DNA from: Geodermatophilus chilensis
GTDB lineage: Bacteria > Actinomycetota > Actinomycetes > Mycobacteriales > Geodermatophilaceae
DNA: 64,000 nucleotides
Assembly: GCF_002802985.1 (NCBI RefSeq)
Contig: NZ_NVPT01000004.1
Coordinates: 1-64,000, forward strand
Reading direction: 5' to 3'
The notes under the pieces were generated by a model, which did not search any database, had not been told where the DNA came from, and saw only the letters and a list, made by a program, of their open reading frames with translations. The translations under genes and the position numbers were made by a program. Each line of letters starts with the position of its first letter. Position 1 is the stretch's first letter. This document shows, piece after piece, positions 16,769 through 25,975 of the stretch.

Positions 16769-17266
16769 ATGGTGGACTCGAGGGGTGCCCTCACGCAGGA
16801 CGGGCGGCGCGCCGAGCGACTGGAACTGCGGGTGCCCACCACCCCCACCCAGCTGCCCGCGGTGCGGGCCATGGCCGGTGACCTGGCGATGCGGATGGAC
16901 TACGACCTCGACGCGGTGGAGGACCTGCGACTGGCCGTCGACGAGGCGTGCGCGACGCTCTCGGCGATCGTCTCCGGCGACCGCCGGCTGACCGTGGTCT
17001 TCGAGACCACCCGCCAGGGCCTGCACATCGACGCCTGGGTGCCGACCGCCGAGGGCACCGACGTCCCCCGTGACGGCTTCGGCTGGGCGGTGCTGCACAC
17101 CCTGGTCGACAAGGTCGAGGCCGGTCCCGCCACCCAGGCCACCGTGCCGGCCGGTGACGGCGGGACCTCTCCGGTCGCGGTCATCTCCATGGACAAGTAC
17201 CTGCCGGGACAGCACCCGGACCAGCTGCTCGGGGACTCGGGCCAGAACGTCTCGGTCGTGCGGTGA
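16769..17266 (+). CDS. RsbW-like anti-sigma factor (serine kinase)
   Basis: A 165-residue GHKL/HATPase-fold anti-sigma factor. The N-box is VEDLRLAVDEACATLSAIV near residues 51-69, with the ATP-lid-like GFGWAVLHTLVDKVEAG later. It should bind and inhibit the SigF protein encoded next and phosphorylate STAS antagonists. The ATG at 16769 has GAGGAG about 9 bases upstream; an in-frame ATG at 16751 is less likely. The stop overlaps the sigF GTG by four bases (GTGA), the usual anti-sigma/sigma coupling. The C-terminus has an extra ~25 residues (YLPGQHPDQLLGDSGQ). Confidence 0.9.
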   Translation: MVDSRGALTQDGRRAERLELRVPTTPTQLPAVRAMAGDLAMRMDYDLDAVEDLRLAVDEACATLSAIVSGDRRLTVVFETTRQGLHIDAWVPTAEGTDVPRDGFGWAVLHTLVDKVEAGPATQATVPAGDGGTSPVAVISMDKYLPGQHPDQLLGDSGQNVSVVR

Positions 17267-18363
17267 CCGGGGCGCCAGCCCCGGAACCCCAGACCGTCGA
17301 GGAGGACACCCTGCGCGACGACGAGTTCCCGACCGGCCGCCGCGGCCCGGAGGGAGAGGTCGCGTCCGAGGAGCAGCCCGTCGTGGTGCCCGACCCGCGC
17401 AGCGAGGTCGTGCCCGGCGCGGACGCCGGCAGCCCGGCCGAGAGCGACGCGACCGACGAGGACACGACGGACGACGCCGCCGAGCCTGAGGACGCCGACG
17501 CCACCGACGAGGAGCCCGAGGACACCGCCTCCTCCGACGACGACGCGGAGGACGAGACCGCCGCGGGTGACACCGGCTCCTCCGGCGCGGCGCCCGTGTC
17601 CGAGAACCGGCGGCGGGCCGAGCGGACCGCGCCGCTGTTCGCCGAGCTGGCCACCCTGGACAAGGACGACCCGCGCCGGGAGCGGCTGCGGGAGATCCTG
17701 GTCGAGGAGCACCTGCCGCTGGTCCGGCACTTCGCCCGCCGGTTCAGCAACCGCGGCGAGCCCTTCGACGACCTGCTGCAGGTCGGCACGCTCGGCCTGA
17801 TCGCGGCCATCGACCGGTTCGACCCGAGCCGCGGCGTGGAGTTCCTCTCCTTCGCCGTCCCCACCATCACCGGCGAGATCAAGCGGCACTTCCGCGACCA
17901 GGGCTGGTCGGTGCGCGTACCGCGGCGGCTGCAGGAGCTGCACCTGTCGCTGAACGCCGCGGTCGGTGAGCTGGCGCAGAAGAACGGCCGCGCGCCGACG
18001 CCGTCGGAGCTGGCCGAGCACCTGGGCATCCCGCGCGCGGAGGTGCTCGAGGGCCTCGCCGTCGCGAACGCCTACCGCAGCAGCTCCCTCGACGAGCGGC
18101 TCTCCGGTGAGGACGACTCCCCCACCCTCGCCGCCACGCTCGGCGAGGATGACGCCGCGCTGGAGGGCGTGGAGTACCGGGAGTCGCTGCAGCCGCTGCT
18201 GGCCACCATCCCGGCGCGCGAGCGGCGGATCCTGATCCTGCGGTTCTTCGGCAACATGACCCAGTCCCAGATCGCCGCGGACATCGGCATCTCGCAGATG
18301 CACGTGTCCCGGCTGCTCAGCCAGACCCTGGCCAAGCTCCGCGAGGGCCTGCTCAAGGACTGA
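17263..18363 (+). CDS. sigF: SigF/SigB-type RNA polymerase sigma factor, acidic N-terminus
   Basis: A 366-residue group-3 sigma factor. The SigF core starts near residue 114: region 2 holds LVEEHLPLVRHFARRF, DDLLQVGTLGLIAAIDRFDP and EFLSFAVPTITGEIKRHFRDQGWSVRVPRR. Region 3 includes PTPSELAEHLG. Region 4 is RERRILILRFFGNMTQSQIAADIGISQMHVSRLL. Ahead of it is a ~112-residue, Asp/Glu-rich tail that normal SigF (~260 residues) lacks. The GTG overlaps the anti-sigma stop. Symbol assigned by family. It likely drives general or oxidative stress genes and its own operon. Confidence 0.92.
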   Translation: MTGAPAPEPQTVEEDTLRDDEFPTGRRGPEGEVASEEQPVVVPDPRSEVVPGADAGSPAESDATDEDTTDDAAEPEDADATDEEPEDTASSDDDAEDETAAGDTGSSGAAPVSENRRRAERTAPLFAELATLDKDDPRRERLREILVEEHLPLVRHFARRFSNRGEPFDDLLQVGTLGLIAAIDRFDPSRGVEFLSFAVPTITGEIKRHFRDQGWSVRVPRRLQELHLSLNAAVGELAQKNGRAPTPSELAEHLGIPRAEVLEGLAVANAYRSSSLDERLSGEDDSPTLAATLGEDDAALEGVEYRESLQPLLATIPARERRILILRFFGNMTQSQIAADIGISQMHVSRLLSQTLAKLREGLLKD

Positions 18364-18394
18364 AGGAGGCCCCCGCAGGGGGGCGGAGGCCGTC

Positions 18395-18427
18395 GGAGGC
18401 CCAGAACCCGTCGGGTTCTGGGCCTCC
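18395..18427. terminator. Bidirectional terminator (sigF / SPFH)
   Basis: A perfect 15-base stem (18395-18409 and 18413-18427) with a 3-base loop lies between two convergent genes. Confidence 0.85.
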
Positions 18428-18445
18428 GGTGTTCGACGGTGCCGT

Positions 18446-19627
18446 TCAGCCGTTCGGCCGGCCGCCGTCCTCCGGGAGCTCGGGGGTGACCTCGGACAGC
18501 GGCGGCGGGGTGGGCACCTGCGGCACGCTGCCCACCGGCTGGTCGGCGATGCTGGACAGCTCGATCTTCGCCTCCGGCTGGTCGGCCGCCCTCGGCAGCG
18601 CCGACTCGAACCAGCCGGACGTGTCCATCTCGGCGGTCGGCCGGCCGGCGCCGTTCCGCGACGGGTCGACGTCCATCCAGGACCGCCCGTCGCCGTCCGC
18701 CCCGCCCAGCTTGGCCAGGCCCTCCAGGGCCTTGCTGAACTCGCTGGGGACGATCCACATCTTGTTCGCGTCGCCCTGCGCGATCTGCGGCAGCGTCTGC
18801 AGGTACTGGTAGGCCAGCAGGCCCTGGTCGGGCTTGCCGTCGTGGATGGCCTGGAACACCGTCTCGATCGACTTGGCCTGGCCCTGCGCCTGCAGGAACA
18901 GCGCCGCACGCTCACCCTCGGCCCGCAGGATCCGGCTCTGCCGCTCGGCCTCGGCCTCGAGGATCGCCGCCTGCTTCTTGCCCTCCGCGGAGAGGATCGC
19001 CGAGGCCTTCTGCCCCTCGGCGGTGGTGATCGCCGACTGCCGGGCACCCTCCGCCTGCAGGATGATGGCGCGCTTGTCGCGGTCGGCGCGCATCTGCTTC
19101 TCCATCGAGTCGCGGATGGACGGCGGCGGGTCGATCGCCTTGATCTCGACGCGGGCCACGCGCAGGCCCCACGGGCCGGTGGTGCCGTCGAGGACCTCGC
19201 GCAGTTGGCTGTTGATGCCGTCGCGGCCGGTCAGCGCGCCCTCGAGGTTGAGCCCGCCGACCACGTTGCGCAGCGTCGTGGTGGTCAGCTGCTCCATGCC
19301 CTGGATGTAGTTGGCGATGCCGTACGTGGCCAGCCGCGGGTCGGTCACCTGGAAGTAGACGACGGTGTCGATGCCGACCTGCAGGTTGTCCGAGGTGATC
19401 ACCGGCTGCGGCGGGAAGGAGACCACCTGCTCGCGCAGGTCGATCGTGGCCCGCACGCGGTCGATGAAGGGCACCAGGAGCGACAGGCCGGGCGAGAGGG
19501 TGCGGCTGTAGCGGCCGAGCCGCTCGACGACCTTGGCCTGCGCCTGCGGCACGATCGTCACGCTCTTGGCGACGACGACCACCACCAGCAGGGCGATCAC
19601 GATGAGGGCGATCAGTGCGGGTGTCAC
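18446..19627 (-). CDS. SPFH/Band 7 membrane protein (QmcA/stomatin-like)
   Basis: A 393-residue stomatin/prohibitin-family protein. It has an N-terminal membrane anchor (residues 3-20, PALIALIVIALLVVVVVA), then the Band 7 domain (VPQAQAKVVERLGRYSRTLSPGLSLLVPFIDRV onward). A helical region rich in Glu, Ala and Gln (QAEGARQSAITTAEGQKASAILSAEGKKQAAILEAEAERQ) mediates oligomerisation. The C-terminal ~90 residues are variable and Pro-rich. It probably scaffolds membrane microdomains. The NfeD-like gene is immediately upstream, the usual partner of SPFH proteins. In M. tuberculosis the matching pair is, from memory, Rv1487-Rv1488. Confidence 0.92.
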   Translation of the reverse strand: MTPALIALIVIALLVVVVVAKSVTIVPQAQAKVVERLGRYSRTLSPGLSLLVPFIDRVRATIDLREQVVSFPPQPVITSDNLQVGIDTVVYFQVTDPRLATYGIANYIQGMEQLTTTTLRNVVGGLNLEGALTGRDGINSQLREVLDGTTGPWGLRVARVEIKAIDPPPSIRDSMEKQMRADRDKRAIILQAEGARQSAITTAEGQKASAILSAEGKKQAAILEAEAERQSRILRAEGERAALFLQAQGQAKSIETVFQAIHDGKPDQGLLAYQYLQTLPQIAQGDANKMWIVPSEFSKALEGLAKLGGADGDGRSWMDVDPSRNGAGRPTAEMDTSGWFESALPRAADQPEAKIELSSIADQPVGSVPQVPTPPPLSEVTPELPEDGGRPNG

Positions 19628-19721
19628 GGGGACGCTCCCTTCTCCGGGTTCCGTCGCCGATCCTGCCCGGTTCCGGTGACGATGGGGTCACGACGCGGCG
19701 CGCGGTTCCCCGCGGGAGGGC

Positions 19722-20165
19722 TCACTCCAGCTCGAAGGCGTCCCCGACGACGGCGGTGGCGCCGTCCACCTGCAGGATGCGCACCGTCGCGCCCACCGGG
19801 AACCGTTCGCCGCCGTACTGGCTGCGCGCGGTCCACTCGTCGGCGCCGAGCCGGATGCGCCCGCCGTGGCCGTCGACGGCCCGGGTCACCCGGGCGGTGC
19901 GGCCGACGAGCGCGGCGACGCCGTCCAGCTGCTCGGGGGTGCCCTCGGTCAGGTGCCGCTTGGCCAGGGGGCGGACCAGCACCAGCAGCAGCCCGGCGAC
20001 GACGACGAACGCGGCCAGCTGCAGCACGACCGGGCCGCCGAGCAGCGCGACCCCGACGCCGCCGAGCGCTCCGCCGGCCAGCATCAGCAGGAAGAGGTCG
20101 CCGCTGGCCAGCTCGCCGGCCGCGAACAGGCCCGAGGCGATCAGCCACAGCACCCAGGCATCCAC
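19722..20165 (-). CDS. NfeD-like membrane protein
   Basis: A 147-residue NfeD family protein of the short type. Three to four membrane segments cover residues ~5-75 (WVLWLIASGLFAAGELASGDLFLLMLAGGALGG and beyond). The C-terminal OB-fold domain has LVGRTARVTRAVDGHGGRIRLGADEWTARS and PVGATVRILQVDGATAVV. NfeD proteins work with SPFH proteins in membrane quality control. It precedes the SPFH gene by 94 bases on the same strand, which fits a two-gene operon. It diverges from the hypothetical gene at 20253. Confidence 0.9.
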   Translation of the reverse strand: MDAWVLWLIASGLFAAGELASGDLFLLMLAGGALGGVGVALLGGPVVLQLAAFVVVAGLLLVLVRPLAKRHLTEGTPEQLDGVAALVGRTARVTRAVDGHGGRIRLGADEWTARSQYGGERFPVGATVRILQVDGATAVVGDAFELE

Positions 20166-20252
20166 GTGGGCATCCTGGCAGACCGCGGCGGGAGTACGGG
20201 CTCACTTCGCGGTCGCCGTCACCCCGCCGGGCCGGCGACATAACCTCGCCGG

Positions 20253-20990
20253 GTGCACGACTTCCCCGCGGGCCGGTTCGCGGTCTGGGCGACCGCCTGG
20301 CTGACCGGCCGCGCCTCCTACGACGACGCCCTCGACGCCCTGGTCGGCGACACCGCGCACCGGGTCTCCGGCCTGCCCGGCACCGACGAGGCAGTCCCCC
20401 TCGGCTGGGCGCTGAGCGCGCTGCGCGGGGCCGGCGAGCGTCGCGTGCGGCTGGTACTGCCGGTGCCCGGCGACGTCCGCGGACTGCCGCGCGTCCCGGG
20501 TCTGGCCGAGCCGGCCGTCGAGGCCGGGCAGGCCGCCGTCGGCGAGCGGGTCGCGCTGGTGCCCGAGCCGCTGGGGCCGGAGGCGGTGCAGTGGACGGCG
20601 TTCGACCTGACCGGCGCCCCGCCGCTGCCGCCGCCGGTCGAGGGGTCGCTGCGGGCGGTGTCCGGCGCGCTCGACCTCGCCGTCGGTGACGCGGCCCGCA
20701 CGCTCGCCGAGCTGGACCTGGCCCGGTGGCACCCCGAGGTGCCGGCGCTGCTGGCCGGGCTGGCGGAGGCCGCGCACGTGCCGGGGATGCCGCCGGGCAC
20801 CGACCCGGTCGCGATGTCGCTGCTGGCGCGGGCCCAGCGGCTGGCGAAGGTGCTCGACCTGGCGCTCACCGACGCCCCCGGCGGTGCCGTCACCCACCGC
20901 CAGGCCGCGGCCCGGGACGACGCGCTGCGCCCCCTCGGCGACGCCGTCCGTGAGGCGGTCACCGCCGCGTACAACGCCATCCCGCGGTAG
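20253..20990 (+). CDS. Conserved actinobacterial hypothetical protein
   Basis: A 245-residue protein with a GTG start and no signal peptide, membrane helix or catalytic motif I recognise. The N-terminal part DFPAGRFAVWATAWLTGRASYDDALDALVGDTAHRVSGLPG looks like a conserved block, as does the C-terminal LARAQRLAKVLDLALTDAPGGAVTHRQAAARDDALRPL. Its position, opposite-strand between ferrochelatase and NfeD, matches M. tuberculosis Rv1486c as I recall the map, so it is probably an orthologue of that uncharacterised protein. Function unknown. Confidence 0.7.
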   Translation: MHDFPAGRFAVWATAWLTGRASYDDALDALVGDTAHRVSGLPGTDEAVPLGWALSALRGAGERRVRLVLPVPGDVRGLPRVPGLAEPAVEAGQAAVGERVALVPEPLGPEAVQWTAFDLTGAPPLPPPVEGSLRAVSGALDLAVGDAARTLAELDLARWHPEVPALLAGLAEAAHVPGMPPGTDPVAMSLLARAQRLAKVLDLALTDAPGGAVTHRQAAARDDALRPLGDAVREAVTAAYNAIPR

Positions 20991-21003
20991 CGGCCGACTG
21001 CAC

Positions 21004-21065
21004 TGCCGGCGTTCGTCGTGCTCTGCCGGCGCTGCAGGACCGGCAGAGCACGACGAACGCCGGCA
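21004..21065. terminator. Perfect 26-base inverted repeat (bidirectional terminator)
   Basis: Arms at 21004-21029 and 21040-21065 are perfectly complementary over 26 bases with a 10-base loop, lying between the convergent hypothetical and ferrochelatase genes. It is unusually long for a simple terminator but no other role is evident. Confidence 0.8.
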
Positions 21066-21074
21066 CAGTGGTGG

Positions 21075-22217
21075 TCAGGCGGTCGGGCGACGACGCGGCG
21101 CCGTGAAACAACAGGAGGCGGGGCAGTTGGTGCCCAGCCGCGGCGGGGTGCCGGACCGGCGCTCCTCGATCAGCTCGCGCACCATCGTCACGAACGCCGG
21201 GTGGGTGCCCGCGGTCGCCGCGCGGACGAAGGCCATGCCGAGCTCCTCGGCGGTCTCCTTGGCCTCGTTGTCCAGGTCCCAGATGACCTCGACGTGGTCG
21301 CTGACGAAGCCGATGGGGAAGACGACGACGGCCTTCTCCCCCGCACCGGCCAGCGCCTGCAGGTGGTCGTTGACGTCGGGCTCGAGCCACGGCACCGACG
21401 GCGGCCCGCTGCGGGACTGCCACACCAGGTCGACGTCGCGGCCGGGCGCCACTGCGTCGACCACGAGCCGCGCCGAGCGCAGCAGCTCGGCCTGGTAGGC
21501 CCCGCCGTCCGGACCGGCCACGGCGGCCATGGTGTCGGGGATGCTGTGCGCCGTCGCCACCAGCCGCGCGGTGTCCCGCAGGTCCTCCGGCAGCGCGGCC
21601 AGCGCGGCCGCGAGCGCCTCGGCGTTGGCCTGCACGAAGCGGGGGTGGTCGCCGTAGTGCGGCAGCTTCTCCGCGGTCGGCCCGCCGCCAGGGGCGGCGC
21701 CGGTGAACACGGAGCGGGCCCGGGCGACGTCCTCGTGGTACTGCCGGCAGCCCGACCAGGAGGCGAACCCCGACGTCGGGAAGACGTAGACGTGCTCGAT
21801 GCCGTCGTCGGCCATCTGCTGCCAGACGTGCTCGACGTAGGGGGCCCAGTTGCGGTTGCCCCAGTAGACCGGCAGGTCCAGCCCGGCGGCGGCCAACTCG
21901 CGCTCGACCGCCGCGGTCAGCGCCCGGTTCTGCTCGTTGATCGGGCTGACCCCGCCGAAGTGCATGTAGTGCTCGGCGACGTCGAGCAGCCGCTCGCGCG
22001 GGATGCCGCGGCCGCGGGTGACGTTCTCGAGGAACGGCATGACGTCGTCGGGCCCCTCCGGGCCGCCGAAGCCGAGGACGAGCAGCGCCTCCCGCCGTCC
22101 GGACGGCGCGGGGTCGGCGGACGGCGGCGTCCCGCCGTTGTTGCGGACGGCCAGCGACGGGTCCTCGTCGGGGCGCTGGCCGGCGGGGGTGATGTCGACG
22201 TCGGTCTCGAGGGGCAC
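21075..22217 (-). CDS. hemH: Ferrochelatase (coproporphyrin-type)
   Basis: A 380-residue ferrochelatase; actinobacteria use the coproporphyrin pathway, so it likely inserts iron into coproporphyrin III (CpfC). The domain begins near residue 42 (REALLVLGFGGPEGPDDVMPFLENV). The catalytic His lies in TAHSIPD and the second active-site block is FPIGFVSDHVEVIWDLDNEA. C-terminal cysteines (C365, C369, C370 in CPASCC) fit the [2Fe-2S] cluster of actinobacterial enzymes. The N-terminal ~40 residues are an extra polar leader. Co-directional with fabG-fabI, as in mycobacterial fabG1-inhA-hemZ; haem supply suits the peroxidases in this region. Confidence 0.94.
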   Translation of the reverse strand: MPLETDVDITPAGQRPDEDPSLAVRNNGGTPPSADPAPSGRREALLVLGFGGPEGPDDVMPFLENVTRGRGIPRERLLDVAEHYMHFGGVSPINEQNRALTAAVERELAAAGLDLPVYWGNRNWAPYVEHVWQQMADDGIEHVYVFPTSGFASWSGCRQYHEDVARARSVFTGAAPGGGPTAEKLPHYGDHPRFVQANAEALAAALAALPEDLRDTARLVATAHSIPDTMAAVAGPDGGAYQAELLRSARLVVDAVAPGRDVDLVWQSRSGPPSVPWLEPDVNDHLQALAGAGEKAVVVFPIGFVSDHVEVIWDLDNEAKETAEELGMAFVRAATAGTHPAFVTMVRELIEERRSGTPPRLGTNCPASCCFTAPRRRPTA

Positions 22218-22274
22218 GTCTCCTCTTCTACCCCACGACCCCGGCGGATGCGGTCGGGCGCCGGACGATGCAGG

Positions 22275-23047
22275 TCACACGCCGACGGCGTGGAAGCCCC
22301 CGTCCACGTGGACGATCTCGCCGGTGGTGGCGGGGAACCAGTCCGACAGCAGCGCGACGACGGCCTTGCCGGCCGGCTCGGTGTCGGTGACCGACCAGCC
22401 CAGCGGGGCGCGGGTCTCCCACGCCTCCTCGAACTGCTTGCTGCCGGGGATGGACTTCATCGCCATGCTGCGCAGCGGGCCGGCCGCGACGAGGTTGACC
22501 CGCACGCCCTCGGGGCCGAGCTCGCGGGCGAGGTAGCGGGAGGTGGACTCCAGCGCCGCCTTGGCCGCGCCCATCCAGCCGTAGACCGGCCACGCGACGG
22601 TGGCGTCGAAGGTCAGCCCGACGACCGAGGCGTGCTCGCCGAACAGCGGCCGGCAGGCCTGGGTGAGCGAGGCCATCGACCAGGTGGACACCTGGAACGC
22701 CGTCGCCGCGTGCTCCCAGGCGACCTCGGGGAAGCCCTCCCCCATCGCCTCCTGCGGCGCGAAGCCGATGGAGTGGACGACGCCGTCGAGGGTGTCGCCG
22801 ACGTGCTCGCGCAGCCGGTCGGTCAGCGTCGCCAGGTGCTCGGTGTTCGTCACGTCGAGCTCGACGACCGGTGCCTCCTGCGGCAGCCGCTTGGCGATCC
22901 GCTGGCACAGCGACAGGGCGCGGCCGAAGTTGGACAGGACGACGGTGGCGCCCTGCTCCTGCGCGATGCGTGCGGTGGCGTAGGCGATCGAGGCCTCGGT
23001 GAGGACCCCGGTGACCAGGATCTTCTTGCCCTCGAGGATGCCGCTCA

Positions 23048-23048
<1 letters not shown>
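22275..23048 (-). CDS. fabI: Enoyl-ACP reductase (FabI/InhA type)
   Basis: A 257-residue NADH-dependent enoyl-ACP reductase, the last step of each type II fatty-acid elongation cycle. Features: the cofactor-binding start KKILVTGVLTEASIAYATARIAQEQGA (atypical SDR glycine motif of FabI), the substrate loop, and the catalytic YGWMGAAKAALE (Tyr-x6-Lys). It is an InhA orthologue by context. The ATG overlaps the fabG stop (TGATG), so the two are coupled. Followed by hemH 57 bases on. Confidence 0.95.
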
Positions 23049-24080
<1,032 letters not shown>

Positions 24081-25754
24081 TTGCCCGAGAACCCCCGACC
24101 CGCCGCGCGCGGGGCGTCCGCAGACTGGTGGCGTCAGGCCGTCGTCTACCAGGTGTACCCGCGGAGCTTCCGCGACCTCGACGGCGACGGACTGGGCGAC
24201 ATCCGCGGCGTGACCGAGCGGCTGCCCTACCTGCAGCGGCTGGGCGTGGACGCCGTCTGGCTGAGCCCCTTCTACCCCTCCGCCCTCGCCGACGGCGGCT
24301 ACGACGTCGACGACTACCGCGACGTCGACCCGAAGCTGGGCACCCTGGCCCACGCCGACGAGATGATCGCCCGGGCGCACGAGCTCGGCCTCAGGGTCGT
24401 CGTCGACGTCGTCCCCAACCACACCTCGGACCGGCACGCCTGGTTCCGCGAGGCCCTGGCCGCCCCGCCCGGCTCACCCGCCCGGGACCGCTACGTGTTC
24501 CGCGACGGGAAGGGCCCCGACGGCAGCCGGCCCCCGTCGGACTGGATGTCGCACTTCGGCGGCCCCGCGTGGACCCGCGTGCCGGACGGCCAGTGGTACC
24601 TGCACCTGTTCGCCCGCGAGCAGCCCGACCTCAACTGGGCGAACCCGGAGGTCCGCGAGGACTTCCTGCACACGCTGCGGTTCTGGTCCGACCGCGGTGT
24701 CGACGGGTTCCGGGTCGACGTCGCGCACGGGCTGGCCAAGGACCTCGGCGAGCCGCTGCGCGACTACGGCGGTGTCCACCCCGACCCGATGACCCAGCTG
24801 CCGCTGGACGGCAGCCACCCGCTGTTCGACCGCGACGAGGTGCACGAGATCTTCCGCGAGTGGCGGAAGGTGCTCGACGGCTACGACCCGCCGCGGTCGG
24901 CGGTGGCCGAGGCGTGGGTGGCGACGAGCCGCCGCGTCCTCTACGCCCGGCCCGACGAGCTCGGGCAGGCGTTCAACTTCGAGCTGATGGTCTCGCCGTG
25001 GTCGGCCGAGCAGTTCCGGGTGGAGATCGACGCCGCCCTGTCGGCGGCCGCCGTCTGCGGCGCCTCGGCGACCTGGGTGCTGTCCAACCACGACGTCGTC
25101 CGGCACCGGTCGCGGTACGCGCTGCCGGCCGGGACCGACCTCGACGCGTGGCTGCGCAGCGGTGGCACACAGCCCGCTCCGGACGACGAGGTCGGGCTGC
25201 GTCGCGCCCGGGCGGCGAGCATGCTGCTCCTCGCCCTCCCCGGCTCCGCCTACCTCTACCAGGGCGAGGAGCTGGGACTCCCGGAGGTGGCCGACCTGCC
25301 GGCCGACGTGCTCCAGGACCCGATCTGGGAACGGACGGGGCACGCCCAGAAGGGCCGCGACGGCTGCCGGGTGCCGATCCCCTGGACGCGGGAGGGTGCG
25401 TCCTTCGGCTTCGGGGACGGCGGCGCGTGGCTGCCGCAGCCGGCGTCGTTCGGCGAGCTGTCCGCGGAGGCCCAGGACGGCACCCCCGGGTCGACGCTGG
25501 AGCTCTACCGGGCGGCGCTGCGGCTGCGGCGGGAGCTGCAGGGCGACGAGACGCTGCAGTGGATCGACCACGGGATCCCGGCGACCACCCACGTCCTCCA
25601 CCTGCGCCGGTCGACCGGCTGGGAGAGCGTCACCAACTTCTCCGACGCCGACGTCGACCTCCCCGCCGGGGAGGTCCTGCTCGCCAGCGGTCCCCTGGGC
25701 GAGGGGACCCTGCCCGCCGACACCACGGTCTGGCTGCGCCCGGCCGGCGCCTGA
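24081..25754 (+). CDS. GH13 alpha-glucosidase (oligo-1,6-/alpha-1,4-)
   Basis: A 557-residue cytoplasmic GH13 enzyme that hydrolyses maltose-, isomaltose- or trehalose-like oligosaccharides. Motifs in order: WWRQAVVYQVYPRSF (start of the barrel), DVVPNHTS, the nucleophile Asp in GFRVDVAHG, the acid/base Glu in AVAEAWV, and SNHDVVRH with the transition-state Asp. The C-terminal ~90 residues form the small beta domain. The start codon is TTG with GAGGAG upstream. Sugar preference cannot be fixed. A strong hairpin follows, then remnants of a sugar ABC-transporter ATPase and a LacI regulator. Confidence 0.92.
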   Translation: MPENPRPAARGASADWWRQAVVYQVYPRSFRDLDGDGLGDIRGVTERLPYLQRLGVDAVWLSPFYPSALADGGYDVDDYRDVDPKLGTLAHADEMIARAHELGLRVVVDVVPNHTSDRHAWFREALAAPPGSPARDRYVFRDGKGPDGSRPPSDWMSHFGGPAWTRVPDGQWYLHLFAREQPDLNWANPEVREDFLHTLRFWSDRGVDGFRVDVAHGLAKDLGEPLRDYGGVHPDPMTQLPLDGSHPLFDRDEVHEIFREWRKVLDGYDPPRSAVAEAWVATSRRVLYARPDELGQAFNFELMVSPWSAEQFRVEIDAALSAAAVCGASATWVLSNHDVVRHRSRYALPAGTDLDAWLRSGGTQPAPDDEVGLRRARAASMLLLALPGSAYLYQGEELGLPEVADLPADVLQDPIWERTGHAQKGRDGCRVPIPWTREGASFGFGDGGAWLPQPASFGELSAEAQDGTPGSTLELYRAALRLRRELQGDETLQWIDHGIPATTHVLHLRRSTGWESVTNFSDADVDLPAGEVLLASGPLGEGTLPADTTVWLRPAGA

Positions 25755-25760
25755 CGACGA

Positions 25761-25799
25761 GCGCCCGTGCCGAGGAGGTGGACACCTCGGCACGGGCGC
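25761..25799. terminator. Terminator after alpha-glucosidase
   Basis: A perfect 15-base inverted repeat (25761-25775 and 25785-25799) with a 9-base loop starts 6 bases after the stop codon. Confidence 0.85.
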
Positions 25800-25817
25800 C
25801 GCCCGGGCGCTCCGGCC

Positions 25818-25937
25818 TCGGTCGCGGATGGCGACCCCGGTCTGCGGGTCGCAGAAGTGGATGCGCTCGGTGTCGACGACGACCTCGCCCTGGTCGCCGG
25901 GACGCACCCGGGAGCGCGGCGCGAACGAGGCCACGAA
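25818..25937 (-). pseudogene. Remnant of sugar ABC-transporter ATPase C-terminus
   Basis: Minus-strand translation of this ~120-base stretch gives FVASFAPRSRVRPGDQGEVV, then VDTERIHFCDPQTGVAIRDR. It matches the final regulatory OB domain of MsmK/UgpC-type ATPases, whose usual end is DTERLHFFDPETG. No Walker motifs or start exist upstream because the LacI gene begins at 25976. So a full msmK-like gene of ~380 codons has been reduced to its last ~40 codons. It supports a lost sugar ABC locus beside the glucosidase. Confidence 0.65.
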
Positions 25938-25975
25938 CCTGGTCGCCCACGAGGTGTCGGGGCAGACTCGCCCCC

